A stretch of 64,000 nucleotides of DNA from CAYNRA01 sp046296415 (GTDB lineage: Bacteria > Bacteroidota > Bacteroidia > Cytophagales > Spirosomataceae). The notes beneath the pieces were generated by a model. It did not search any database. It worked only from the letters and a program-made list of their open reading frames with translations, and was not told the DNA's origin. Positions 16,547-25,888 of the stretch are shown piece by piece (position 1 is the stretch's first letter; the number at the start of each line of letters is the position of its first letter). The DNA is taken from the NCBI GenBank assembly GCA_046296415.1, contig JBKBLN010000001.1, positions 1,333,978 through 1,397,977 on the forward strand. The letters are read 5' to 3'. The position numbers and the translations under genes are program-made.

Positions 16547-17209
16547 TTATTTAAGTCGGACTTGCAAGTGCGTAGCGACAGCGGCAGTAATAAAGATTTC
16601 TCGCTGTCCGTCAATATGCAGGGTAAGGGAATGGTCAAAGTCACTTTGAAGGGAAATTACCAGCTGTGTGCCAATGGTAAGCCCTAGTCGGTCAAGGTGC
16701 TGTAAAAAAACCGCAGAGTCCTCGGTTACGCCTGTTAGAACAAGTGGCTTCGAAAGCGGGGCTTGGGAAAGGCGGATGGTCCGAATTTCCGGCATATCGC
16801 CCTCCGCATTGGGAATGGGGTCACCGTGTGGATCAAACTGAGGATAATTCAAATACGCATCCAGGCGGTTCACCAAGTCTAGAGATTCTATATGCTCCAA
16901 TTGCTCTGCGATATCATGGATTTCATCCCAACCAAACCCCAATTTCTCCACCAAAAAAACCTCCCATAGCCGATGCGAACGAATGATTTTTAAAGCAATT
17001 TGATTACCCGTTTCCGTTAATTTGACTCCCTGGTACTTTTGATAATGGATCAGATCTTTTTCAGCTAGTTTCTTCAACATATCCGTTACCGTTGGCGAAC
17101 GCGTTTGGGTCGCCTCTGCCAATTCGCTGGTATTCACCAATCCCCCTTCTTTTTGTGCACTAAGATGGTAAATGGCTTTCAAATAGTTTTCTTCGGTAAA
17201 TGACTGCAT
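16547..17209 (-). CDS. DtxR/MntR-family metal-dependent repressor
   Basis: This 220-residue regulator has an N-terminal winged helix (TEENYLKAIYHLSAQ, TSELAEATQTRSPTVTDMLKKLAEKDLI), a dimerisation/metal domain with SHRLWEVFLVEKLGFGWDEIHDIAEQLEHI, and a C-terminal FeoA/SH3-like domain (about 145-220). It probably binds Mn(II) or Fe(II). It is divergent from mntH, with a palindrome of DtxR type between the two genes, so repression of mntH and of itself is the expected role. Confidence 0.92.
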   Translation of the reverse strand: MQSFTEENYLKAIYHLSAQKEGGLVNTSELAEATQTRSPTVTDMLKKLAEKDLIHYQKYQGVKLTETGNQIALKIIRSHRLWEVFLVEKLGFGWDEIHDIAEQLEHIESLDLVNRLDAYLNYPQFDPHGDPIPNAEGDMPEIRTIRLSQAPLSKPLVLTGVTEDSAVFLQHLDRLGLTIGTQLVISLQSDFDHSLTLHIDGQREIFITAAVATHLQVRLK

Positions 17210-17228
17210 GCTGTTGAAATCTGAGTTA

Positions 17229-17236
17229 CAAAGGTA
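17229..17236 (-). promoter_or_regulatory. -7 box of the DtxR/MntR gene
   Basis: TACCTTTG on the minus strand fits TAnnTTTG and lies 20 nt upstream of the start codon at 17209. The palindrome at 17260-17275 falls where the -33 element would be, which suits repression. Confidence 0.5.
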
Positions 17237-17259
17237 AGGATGTTGTGGGAAAAATAAAA

Positions 17260-17275
17260 TTTAGATTAGCCTAAA
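17260..17275. promoter_or_regulatory. DtxR/MntR-type operator between regulator and mntH
   Basis: TTTAGATTAGCCTAAA matches its own reverse complement at 12 of 16 positions (TTTAGRYTARYCTAAA). It has the TTAGNTTANCCTAA look of DtxR/IdeR/MntR boxes. It sits in the 153-nt divergent region between the DtxR-family gene and mntH. Confidence 0.65.
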
Positions 17276-17325
17276 ATAAAAGTTAAATATTTTTAAAAAT
17301 AAATATAGGGTAGTAGAAAAATTAA

Positions 17326-17333
17326 TATCTTTG
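17326..17333 (+). promoter_or_regulatory. -7 box of mntH
   Basis: TATCTTTG matches TAnnTTTG and lies 30 nt upstream of the mntH ATG at 17363. Confidence 0.55.
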
Positions 17334-17362
17334 GGTGAATTTTAAACCATTCCTACCTAAAC

Positions 17363-18676
17363 ATGTCTTGGTATCAAGAAGATCAACATAAATCGCTTTC
17401 AGAGGTTCATAAGTCCATACCCGTGGTTCGGGACGGTTCGTTTTTTCGTCAATTAAAGGCTTTTTTGGGTCCTGGCTTGTTGATCGCGGTTGGATACATT
17501 GATCCGGGTAATTGGGCGACCGACATCGAAGGGGGTGCCAAATTTGGGTACACTTTGATTTCGGTTATTTTGATTTCAAATCTCTTCGCCATGGTCATGC
17601 AATATTTATCACTGAAGTTAGGAATTGCCACTGGCCGCGACTTAGCGCAGGCATGCCGTGCCAGTTATTCCAAACCTTGGCGCTATTTTTTGTGGGCAAC
17701 TGCCGAACTGGCCATCGCAGCCACCGACTTGGCAGAAGTCATCGGGGCAGCCGTGGCCCTTCAATTACTTTTTGGATTACCGCTGACCTATGGGATTGTC
17801 TTGACTGCTCTCGACGTGTTTCTCATTTTATACCTTCAAAAGCATGGCTTTCGGTATATTGAAGCGCTGGTAGCTTCCTTGATGTTTTTGATTCTGGGAA
17901 GTTTTACCTACGAACTTTGGATCGCCTCTCCGAATTGGGGCCAAGTCGCGTCTTCTTTGTTCCCAACTTCCGACATCGTGCTCAACAATGAAATGCTTTA
18001 CTTGGCTGTTGGCATTTTAGGTGCGACAGTCATGCCGCATAATTTATACTTGCATTCCAGCATCGTTCAAACCCGCAATCATGAGGATTCCCCAGCGGGT
18101 AAACGGCATGCCTTGCGTTTCGCCACCATCGATTCCACTGCTTCATTGTTTTTGGCTTTTTTCATTAACGCGGCCATTCTTGTCTTGGCAGCCTCCGCCT
18201 TTCATCATACTGGCCTAACTCAAGTAGCCGACATTCGGCAGGCACATCAATTGCTCTCACCTACTTTGGGTGCCGAGTATGCCAGTTTCTTTTTTGCTTT
18301 GGCTTTATTGGCGGCTGGTCAAAACTCAACCTTGACCGGAACAATGGCCGGCCAGGTGGTCATGGAAGGATTTTTACACTTTCAAATAAAACCCTGGGTT
18401 AGGAGATTGATTACCCGGCTCGTCGCGATCATTCCGGCGTTGATCGTGGGTATTTGGAAAGGGGATGAAGGAGTGGGGGAGTTGTTGGTTTTCAGTCAAG
18501 TGATACTTTCCTTGCAACTCACCTTTGCGGTGGTCCCACTTGTCCTGATAACCTCCGATAAAACCAAAATGGGGGAATTTGTTAATTCTTATTGGTTCAA
18601 ACGAGTCAGCTGGACAGTTGCCACTCTCATTGCCGTCTTAAATATCTGGTTGTTGATCCAGTTTTTTACCCTCTAA
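17363..18676 (+). CDS. mntH: Nramp-family manganese/iron transporter
   Basis: This 437-residue, about 11-helix proton-coupled divalent metal importer carries the metal-site motifs of the family: IDPGNWATD in TM1 and MPHNLYLHSS in TM6. The first 40 residues are cytoplasmic. It is divergent from the DtxR/MntR regulator and probably repressed by it through the operator at 17260-17275 when manganese is plentiful. Its stop overlaps the 3' end of aat by 4 nt. Confidence 0.94.
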   Translation: MSWYQEDQHKSLSEVHKSIPVVRDGSFFRQLKAFLGPGLLIAVGYIDPGNWATDIEGGAKFGYTLISVILISNLFAMVMQYLSLKLGIATGRDLAQACRASYSKPWRYFLWATAELAIAATDLAEVIGAAVALQLLFGLPLTYGIVLTALDVFLILYLQKHGFRYIEALVASLMFLILGSFTYELWIASPNWGQVASSLFPTSDIVLNNEMLYLAVGILGATVMPHNLYLHSSIVQTRNHEDSPAGKRHALRFATIDSTASLFLAFFINAAILVLAASAFHHTGLTQVADIRQAHQLLSPTLGAEYASFFFALALLAAGQNSTLTGTMAGQVVMEGFLHFQIKPWVRRLITRLVAIIPALIVGIWKGDEGVGELLVFSQVILSLQLTFAVVPLVLITSDKTKMGEFVNSYWFKRVSWTVATLIAVLNIWLLIQFFTL

Positions 18677-19311
18677 TCGTACAGAAAATGTTGATTGAAT
18701 AAATGTTCAATCTCCATTTCATTGAAGTGGGCTTTTACCTGAATAGCTTCCCGCAACATGCGAATGTATTGTGCCTTTGGAATTTCGATCGCCCCAAATC
18801 GGAGTACATTATCATTGATGAATTGAGTATCCAATAATTGAAATCCCTGGGTCTTCAATATTTGGATCAGGTAATGAAAGGCAACCTTTGAGGCATTGGG
18901 CTCGCGATAAAACATAGACTCACCAAAAAAAGCAGATCCAATGGCCACTCCATACAAACCACCAACCAAACGATTATCTCTATACGTCTCAACGGAATGG
19001 GCCATTCCCATTTGGTGCAATGCGACGTAAGCCTCGATGATCTCTGGCGAGATCCAAGTCTCATCTTCCTGTCCGCGGGGGGCAGCGCATTTTTCCATAA
19101 CCTCTCGGAAGCGGGTATTAACCCGTATTTCAAACATTTTTTTTCGTAAAATGGGACGTAACGACTTGGCTGGTGAATAATTTTCCAAAGGAATGATCGC
19201 CCGAGGATCTGGAGCATACCAATAAATCTGGCCATCGTCATGGGCCATCGGGAAAATACCGTTCATGTAACCGTAAATCAAATCATCTGCAGATAAGTCA
19301 TTCATGAACAA
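18673..19311 (-). CDS. aat: Leucyl/phenylalanyl-tRNA--protein transferase
   Basis: This 212-residue enzyme adds Leu or Phe to N-terminal Lys/Arg of proteins, marking them for ClpS/ClpAP-type degradation (N-end rule). Motifs include GIFPMAHDDGQIYWYAPDPRAI, SVETYRDNRLVGGLYGVAIGSAFFGESMF, NASKVAFHYLI and QLLDTQFINDNVLRFGA. The length fits the family. It converges on mntH. Confidence 0.94.
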   Translation of the reverse strand: MFMNDLSADDLIYGYMNGIFPMAHDDGQIYWYAPDPRAIIPLENYSPAKSLRPILRKKMFEIRVNTRFREVMEKCAAPRGQEDETWISPEIIEAYVALHQMGMAHSVETYRDNRLVGGLYGVAIGSAFFGESMFYREPNASKVAFHYLIQILKTQGFQLLDTQFINDNVLRFGAIEIPKAQYIRMLREAIQVKAHFNEMEIEHLFNQHFLYD

Positions 19312-19627
19312 AGGCTAAGTTTTTGACAATTTAAGGATTTTTACTCAAAAAACTGGAATTTTTAAAAAATAATGCCCGCGAATTGACTTGATCATAGAAA
19401 TTATCAATAAAAAGTTGTTATGACAAAAATTAATAAATTTTGAAATTTTATAGACAAAAATTAAGATTTAGTCCTATAAAAATACAATATGGACCCAGTT
19501 TTATACGTTTTGTATGGTTTTGGTCTTTCAAAAATGATTTCTCCTTCCAAAAAAAGTTCTTTCTTTGCAGTTGAGAGAGTAATCACAAAGAATACTCGTC
19601 AACTACAACTTAAACATCAAATACTGT
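19312..19627. other. 316-nt gene-free leader region upstream of the first susC, with direct repeat
   Basis: This AT-rich region holds the promoter of the SusC/SusD operon. The 12-mer GACAAAAATTAA occurs twice, at 19422-19433 and 19453-19464, 31 bp apart (three helical turns). This suggests a regulator binding one face of the DNA. A weak TTTCTTTG (-7-like, not TA) lies near 19570. No gene is seen. Confidence 0.45.
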
Positions 19628-22600
19628 ATGAATGGTAAAAAGTTTACTTTTTTCCTACTGCTGTTCTTGAGTGCTCAATTGGTTTGGGCGCAATCCATCG
19701 TTAAGGGGGTGGTAAAGTCCGCGGAGGACGGTGAAGGGCTCATTGGAGCCAGTGTGAAAATCAAAGGAACTACCCGGGGGGTAGTGACGGATGCAGAAGG
19801 AAAGTTTGAATTGCGGGATGTGCCGGCCAATGCCAGTATCGAGGTATCCTATACTGGATTTACCACGGCAACCATCAAAGTCGGTAACCGGACTACAATT
19901 GAGGTACTGCTGCAAGCCGATGCAGCTACTTTAGACGAAGTAGTGGTGACCACGTTTGGTAGTGCCAAAAAATCCTCATTTACCGGTTCATTCAACAAAA
20001 TTGATGCAAAAGACATCGCGACTCGTCCGATTACCAATATCGCGGGAGCGATTACGGGAACAACCGCTGGGGTTCAAACGACAGCGGGTAGTGGTCAGCC
20101 AGGAGCTGCACCGGCGATTCGGATTCGGGGCTTTGGTTCCATTTCCTCTTCCAATGACCCGTTGTATGTAGTGGATGGGGTTCCATTTACTGCCAATATC
20201 GCGAACTTAAACCCGGATGACATCGAAAGCATGACCATTTTGAAAGATGCCGCTTCCACGGCTCTTTATGGGGCTCGGGCTGCTAACGGGGTAATCATGA
20301 TCACAACCAAAAAAGGTACCGAAGGTAAAAGTGCTGTGAATGTTCGGATGACCAAAGGTTTCAATAGCCGGGCTTTACCTGAATACGACCGTGTAGGGGC
20401 TGCCGAATACTATCCATTGATGTGGGAAGCATTCCGGAACTCACAAGCCTACCGGGCCGCTAACCCTGTTGCTTTGGCAACTGCTAATCAAAACGCTAGT
20501 AACCAAATTGTTTCTTTGTTAGGTTACAATGTTTTTAACGTACCCAATAACCAGTTGGTTAGCACCGATGGTATATTGAACCCAAATGCCCAGTTAATCT
20601 TTGATCCCAAAGAATTAGACTGGTGGGCACCCGCCATCCGCCAAGGAGAGCGTGATGAAGTTAACTTGAACTTCAATGGAGGTACCAAATCTTCAGATTA
20701 TTTCTTTTCATTCTCTTATTTGAATGATCGAGGATTTTTGATCCGCTCAGACTTCGAGCGCTACTCCGCTCGTTTGAATTACAATTCGCAAATCAAGAGC
20801 TGGTTGAGAACTGGGGCTAACATCAATGCGACAATTTCCAATTCGAAAGTGGCCGATGCAGATGGTAACTCATCTTTTGTTAACCCGTTCTTCTTTTCTC
20901 GTAACATGGGTCCGATCTACCCTGTATATGCCTTGGATCCTAAAAATCCTGGACAATTTTTATTGGATGCCAACGGAGAGCGTTTCTTTGACTACGGAAA
21001 TATGAACGCTCTTGGCTTGCCAAACCGTCCTCAGTTTGGTGGTCGTCATGCGATCGCCGAGACGATCTTGAACCAGAACTTTTTCCGTCGGAATGTCATC
21101 GGTGCTCGGGGATATGTGGAGGCGACTTTCTTGAAAGACTTCAAGTTTACTTTCAATGTCGGTACCGATATCACCAATCGGAATGATGTTGTTTTTGGAA
21201 ACCCATTGATCGGGGATGGAGCTCCTGCGGGCCGGGCTACTCATGAGTTTTCCAACTTCACGGGCTTTAACATGAACCAATTGTTGAGTTACAATAAAAC
21301 GTTTGGTAACCACAACATTTCGGCTTTGGTGGGACATGAAAACTTCCAAGAGAATGATAACTTCCTTACAGGTTCGCGGTCACAACAAATTCTAGATGGA
21401 AACGTGGAGTTAGTCAACTTCACCACCACAACCAACCTCAACTCTGCGTATAACATTCGCCGGGTAGAAGGATACTTTTCTCGTTTTAACTACGACTTCA
21501 AGGATAAATATTTTGCCTCCTTCTCGGTTCGTCGGGATGGTTCATCGAAGTTTTTCCGGGATGTACGTTGGGGAACTTTCTACTCTGCTAGTGGGGCTTG
21601 GCGTTTGGATCAGGAAGAGTTTATCAAAGCAATTCCTGCAATCAACATGTTGAAATTGCGTGGATCGTACGGCCAAACGGGTAACGACGGAGGAATCTCT
21701 TACTATGCATGGCAGCCACTCTATGCCTTGGGATGGAACAACGCCATGGAGGCGGGTATTCTTCAATCCTCTCTCGGAAACCGTCAGCTGGAATGGGAGT
21801 CATCTAATGCGTTTGATGTGGCCTTGGAATTCTCCTTGCTTAAAAACAGAATTGGTGGTACACTTGAATATTACGATCGTCGTTCATCTAACTTGATTTT
21901 TGCCGTTCCGCTACCAGTTTCGGCCGGTATTGGTTCCGAAACTCGGAATATTGGTACGATGTTCAACCGAGGTGTTGAGATAGAATTGGATCTTGTGCCT
22001 GTTCGGACCAAAGACTTTACGTGGGACTTGAAAATCAATGGACAAAAATACCGGAATGAAATTACTCGGATGCCAGATGAGACACCTGAAATTGTTTCTG
22101 GAACGAAACGCTTAGCTGTAGGTCGCTCGATTCAGGATTTCTGGTTAAGAGAATTCGTGGGTGTACGTCCTGAAACAGGTGAAGCAACCTACCGGGCCAT
22201 CGCATTCAACCCTGCAAACTCCTTTATTACCGAAACAGGAGATACCTTGACTACCAACATCAACAATGCCCGTTTCCATTACAACGGTTCCGCTATCCCA
22301 GCGTTCCAAGGTGGATTCACGAACACCTTCACTTACAAAGGTTTGAGCTTATCAACTTTAGTAGTTTACCAAATCGGTGGCAAAGTGTATGATGGAGCCT
22401 ACGCGGCATTAATGGCATCAGGTGGTTACGGAAGTGCCAAACACATTGACCGTTTGAGAAGATGGCAAAAACCAGGTGATATTACTGATGTACCTCGGAT
22501 GGATATCGGACGGACCGCCGATTTTGATGGTGCTTCAGACCGTTGGTTGATCGATGGTAGTTTCCTAAATGTTCGAGCAGTCACTCTTTCGTATCGTGTG

Positions 22601-22780
22601 CCATCCAAAATTTCTAGAAAAGCGTATATGGATAACTTGAATATCTATACAAGTGCCGAGAACTTCATCATCATTTCTAGAAGAAAAGGTATGAACGGAC
22701 AAGATAATTTTGGTGGTACCACTGGCAACACCTTTAGCCCAGCGAAAAACTTGGTATTTGGATTGTCTTTCACTCTCTAA
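19628..22780 (+). CDS. SusC/RagA-family TonB-dependent outer-membrane transporter (first pair)
   Basis: This 1050-residue transporter has a signal peptide (FFLLLFLSAQLVWAQ), a CarboxypepD_reg-like domain (about 24-100), the TonB-box region TLDEVVVTTFG near 105-115, and a plug with GFGSISSSNDPLYVVDGVPF and the SusC signature ILKDAASTALYGARAANGVIMITTKKG. A 22-strand barrel runs to the terminal FGLSFTL. It imports an oligosaccharide or other large ligand with the SusD-like lipoprotein encoded 16 nt downstream. The substrate is unknown. The neighbouring GH113-like gene suggests a mannan, and the ceramidase-like gene a lipid. Confidence 0.95.
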   Translation: MNGKKFTFFLLLFLSAQLVWAQSIVKGVVKSAEDGEGLIGASVKIKGTTRGVVTDAEGKFELRDVPANASIEVSYTGFTTATIKVGNRTTIEVLLQADAATLDEVVVTTFGSAKKSSFTGSFNKIDAKDIATRPITNIAGAITGTTAGVQTTAGSGQPGAAPAIRIRGFGSISSSNDPLYVVDGVPFTANIANLNPDDIESMTILKDAASTALYGARAANGVIMITTKKGTEGKSAVNVRMTKGFNSRALPEYDRVGAAEYYPLMWEAFRNSQAYRAANPVALATANQNASNQIVSLLGYNVFNVPNNQLVSTDGILNPNAQLIFDPKELDWWAPAIRQGERDEVNLNFNGGTKSSDYFFSFSYLNDRGFLIRSDFERYSARLNYNSQIKSWLRTGANINATISNSKVADADGNSSFVNPFFFSRNMGPIYPVYALDPKNPGQFLLDANGERFFDYGNMNALGLPNRPQFGGRHAIAETILNQNFFRRNVIGARGYVEATFLKDFKFTFNVGTDITNRNDVVFGNPLIGDGAPAGRATHEFSNFTGFNMNQLLSYNKTFGNHNISALVGHENFQENDNFLTGSRSQQILDGNVELVNFTTTTNLNSAYNIRRVEGYFSRFNYDFKDKYFASFSVRRDGSSKFFRDVRWGTFYSASGAWRLDQEEFIKAIPAINMLKLRGSYGQTGNDGGISYYAWQPLYALGWNNAMEAGILQSSLGNRQLEWESSNAFDVALEFSLLKNRIGGTLEYYDRRSSNLIFAVPLPVSAGIGSETRNIGTMFNRGVEIELDLVPVRTKDFTWDLKINGQKYRNEITRMPDETPEIVSGTKRLAVGRSIQDFWLREFVGVRPETGEATYRAIAFNPANSFITETGDTLTTNINNARFHYNGSAIPAFQGGFTNTFTYKGLSLSTLVVYQIGGKVYDGAYAALMASGGYGSAKHIDRLRRWQKPGDITDVPRMDIGRTADFDGASDRWLIDGSFLNVRAVTLSYRVPSKISRKAYMDNLNIYTSAENFIIISRRKGMNGQDNFGGTTGNTFSPAKNLVFGLSFTL

Positions 22781-22796
22781 TGATTTTGGACTCAAT

Positions 22797-24278
22797 ATGA
22801 AAAATAAGATTTTACTTGCCATTTCGGCAGCACTCACTCTTGTCACTACTTCCTGCGAGGAAACGTACTTAGATACTGCCCCCACAGCCTCTATTGATGC
22901 CTCGGCAGCCTTCGCAACCACAAAAAATGCCATGGCAGCCATGAACGGTATGTACCGGGCTTTGATAGTTCGGTATGAGGGTTCTCAAGGCCATTCCGGT
23001 CAACCCGCTATGAACATCATCATGGATGTAATGGGCGAGGACCTCGTTTTTGGAAATGCCTCCAATGGTTGGCATTTTGGAGAACAACGTTGGTTGTCAC
23101 ACCGTAGTGAAACGGGAACGATGGCCATTTTTCCCTACCGGATGTATTACCGAATCATTGGAAATGCCAACCTCCTCATCACCAATATCGACAATGCAGT
23201 TGGTACGCAAGCCGAACGTGATGCGTTGAAAGGAGAGGCTATGGCACTCCGGGGTTGGGCTTACTTCAATCTGGTTCAGATGTATGGTAAACGCTACAAT
23301 GCCGCGGCAAGACCCAATAACCAATTGGGTGTTCCGCTTATCTTGGAACCTACCAAAGAAGGTCTGCCTAGAAATACTGTAGAAGAAGTGTACACACAGA
23401 TCAACAAGGACCTAACCGACGCCATTCGTTTGCTGCCTGTAGCTCGTGCCAACAAATCACACATTAATCAGCAAGTTGCCAAAGGAATCCTTGCTCGTGT
23501 TGCCTTGACTCAACAAAACTGGACCTTGGCTGAGCAAATGGCCGCAGAAGCACGTCAGGGTTGGCCCTTGATGTCTCAAGCTCAATACTTGGAAGGCTTC
23601 GCTGAAATCAACAATCCTGAGTGGATGTGGGGCTTCGATCACCTAGAAGATCAGTCTGAGTTCTTTGGTGGATATCACTCGTACATTTCATCCAACTTTA
23701 ACTCCTCGGTGATTCGTCAAACCCCAAAAGCGATCAATAGCCTGGTGTACAACCGTATCCCTAGTACGGACATTCGTTCGCAAATGTGGGTTCGTACCCC
23801 AACTGCGGCGAACTCAATCGTACCTCCGGGGGGTGTTCGGGTACCCTTCATGGTACAGAAATTCCGCCTTCCAGGTACACCGTCCACTTCCACCATGGGG
23901 GATGTACCGTACATGAGAACGGCCGAGATGATTTTGATCCAAGCCGAAGCCCAAGCCCGTCAGGGTAAAAATGCAGAGGCAGCCGCAACGTTGTTCACAT
24001 TGGTTCGTGCCCGAGATACCGCGGCCACGCAATCGACACGCACCGGTGCTGACTTGATCGACGAAATCATGTTCAACCGCCGCATCGAGCTTTGGGGAGA
24101 AGGTTTCCGTTTCCTAGATTTGAAACGTACCAATTCGCCATTGAACCGGAACGGGGCCAATCACAATCCAGCGGTAGCTGTTTTATTTGATGTGCCAGCC
24201 GGGGATAATCAGTGGGAGTTCTTAATCCCAAGAGCTGAATTAGATGCCAACAAGGCGATGGTGCAAAACCCGCTATAA
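22797..24278 (+). CDS. RagB/SusD-family nutrient-binding lipoprotein (first pair)
   Basis: This 493-residue lipoprotein starts MKNKILLAISAALTLVTTSC, with the lipobox TTSC. The longer reading to 22710 overlaps susC and is rejected. Typical SusD segments follow, such as LKGEAMALRGWAYFNLVQMYG (TPR-like) and IMFNRRIELWGEGFRFLDLKR near the C-terminus. It sits on the surface over the SusC barrel and captures the ligand. A strong terminator follows at 24300-24337. Confidence 0.94.
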   Translation: MKNKILLAISAALTLVTTSCEETYLDTAPTASIDASAAFATTKNAMAAMNGMYRALIVRYEGSQGHSGQPAMNIIMDVMGEDLVFGNASNGWHFGEQRWLSHRSETGTMAIFPYRMYYRIIGNANLLITNIDNAVGTQAERDALKGEAMALRGWAYFNLVQMYGKRYNAAARPNNQLGVPLILEPTKEGLPRNTVEEVYTQINKDLTDAIRLLPVARANKSHINQQVAKGILARVALTQQNWTLAEQMAAEARQGWPLMSQAQYLEGFAEINNPEWMWGFDHLEDQSEFFGGYHSYISSNFNSSVIRQTPKAINSLVYNRIPSTDIRSQMWVRTPTAANSIVPPGGVRVPFMVQKFRLPGTPSTSTMGDVPYMRTAEMILIQAEAQARQGKNAEAAATLFTLVRARDTAATQSTRTGADLIDEIMFNRRIELWGEGFRFLDLKRTNSPLNRNGANHNPAVAVLFDVPAGDNQWEFLIPRAELDANKAMVQNPL

Positions 24279-24299
24279 ACAAAAATGAATCAAATTCAA

Positions 24300-24337
24300 A
24301 AAGGTTGTCAACGTCAAGGTTGGCAACCTTTTTTTAT
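24300..24337 (+). terminator. Intrinsic terminator after the first susD
   Basis: AAAGGTTGTCAAC pairs with GTTGGCAACCTTT (12-13 bp, one G-U) and is followed by a run of seven or more T. It closes the SusC/SusD transcript. Confidence 0.85.
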
Positions 24338-24361
24338 ATTTGGTCATTCAACCCCGGCATT

Positions 24362-25888
24362 ATGAAAAAAGTACTAGTGTACATCGGTTTATCGTTCCTC
24401 GGAGTTTGTTTGGCTGTTCTCGTTTATTTATACGGCCAACTCAAAGATCCACATCCGGGTTATGTATTAGATCTATCCATTCCGATGCCTCAAAATCCAA
24501 GTTTCAAAGCCGGGGCAGACGCACGTTCCATTACCCCAACCGACTGGGAACCATGGCAGGATCTCAATCAAAATGCCATGTTCGACGACGAGGAACCCTA
24601 TGAGGACTTGAACAAAAATGGTCAATTCGATACCTACTGGATGGCCGGTTTCCAGTCCAAACGCGCTATGAATGGCATACATGATTCGCTCTGGGTCCGA
24701 ACTGTCGTTTGGGATGATGGTACTTCCCGGGTAGCCTTGGTTTCGGTAGATGTGATTGGTTTAGGACATAAATCCATCCTCGATATCCGATTGGCCATTC
24801 CTGATTCTCTACAAATTACCCATACCGTGATTGCCAATACCCACAACCATGAAGCGCCCGATGTGATCGGTCTGTGGGGGCCTTCCCAGTTTACATCTGG
24901 GGTGAATGAAAAATGGATGCAACACATACAAGACCAAGTGATTGCATCCATTCAAAATGCTGTTTCCAATCTAGAATCTGCTCATTTGATCGTCGGCGAG
25001 GACTTGTCTGGTGCCGACCATTTGGTGGGGGATACTCGCCCTCCGTTTGTGAAGGATTCCGGATTACGGGTGATGCAATTCGTGGCGAACCTAGACGCGA
25101 AGACCATCGCTACGGTCATCGCCTGGGGGAATCACCCCGAAACTATCTGGAATAAAAATCTACTTCTCACGTCCGACTTCCCACATTATCTTCGCGAGGG
25201 TATGGAAAAAGGAATCCCCGAGCTCCAACAGCCAGGCTTAGGGGGAGTTAGCCTCTTTGTGGTTGGAGCCATTGGTGGACTCATGACAACGCATCAGGAT
25301 TCATCGTTCGTATCCAAAATCGATGGAAAAACCTACCAAGAACCAACTTTTGATAAAGTGAAAGCGCAAGGATACGAACTAGCCCATCTTTGTTTTGAGG
25401 CACTTAAAAAAGGCGAGACCATTCAAAATCCAGGGTTGTCCATTCGGGCAAAAACAGTGCTTTTCGACATGGATAATCGGTTGTTTCGATTGGCTCTAGC
25501 TACCGGTCTGTTGGATGGGGGCTTTGTGACGTGGGGGAAAGTTCGGTCAGAGGTATCGGCTTGGTCCCTAGGTCCTGTTACGTTGCTATTTTTACCAGGT
25601 GAGGTGTACCCAGAACTGGTCAACGGTGGTATTGCGCACCCCAAAGGAGCCGATTTTGAAGTAGAGGGTACTCAAAAACCCTACCGAAATCAAATTAAAT
25701 CTAAGTATCAATGGGTAATTGGACTGGCCAACGATGAAATCGGGTATGTTTTACCAAGATCCCAATGGGATGTAGAACCTCCTTTTACTTACCAATATCA
25801 AGAAGCCCCGTACGGTGAGATCATGTCTTTAGGGCCAAATACGGCGAACACTTTATCTCAAGCCGTTCAAGAGGTTTTGCCGAGGTAG
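24362..25888 (+). CDS. Membrane-anchored neutral/alkaline ceramidase-like hydrolase
   Basis: This 508-residue protein begins MKKVLVYIGLSFLGVCLAVLVYLYGQ, a signal anchor. The longer reading from 24305 runs through the terminator and is rejected. It resembles the N-terminal catalytic domain of neutral/alkaline non-lysosomal ceramidase: SVDVIGLGHKSILDIR, the metal-site-like NTHNHEAPD, AWGNHPET, LFVVGAIGGLMT and TLLFLPGEVYPEL. An unusual insert near residues 70-95 has two DxNxN-type acidic loops (LNQNAMFDDEE, EDLNKNGQFD) like dockerin/EF-hand calcium sites. The actual substrate may not be ceramide. It overlaps the convergent GH113-like gene by 22 nt. Confidence 0.78.
   Translation: MKKVLVYIGLSFLGVCLAVLVYLYGQLKDPHPGYVLDLSIPMPQNPSFKAGADARSITPTDWEPWQDLNQNAMFDDEEPYEDLNKNGQFDTYWMAGFQSKRAMNGIHDSLWVRTVVWDDGTSRVALVSVDVIGLGHKSILDIRLAIPDSLQITHTVIANTHNHEAPDVIGLWGPSQFTSGVNEKWMQHIQDQVIASIQNAVSNLESAHLIVGEDLSGADHLVGDTRPPFVKDSGLRVMQFVANLDAKTIATVIAWGNHPETIWNKNLLLTSDFPHYLREGMEKGIPELQQPGLGGVSLFVVGAIGGLMTTHQDSSFVSKIDGKTYQEPTFDKVKAQGYELAHLCFEALKKGETIQNPGLSIRAKTVLFDMDNRLFRLALATGLLDGGFVTWGKVRSEVSAWSLGPVTLLFLPGEVYPELVNGGIAHPKGADFEVEGTQKPYRNQIKSKYQWVIGLANDEIGYVLPRSQWDVEPPFTYQYQEAPYGEIMSLGPNTANTLSQAVQEVLPR

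Noticed and set aside
22710..22796. N-terminal extension of the first SusD protein
   Set aside because: It overlaps susC and would bury the lipoprotein signal peptide; ATG 22797 gives a proper lipobox signal.
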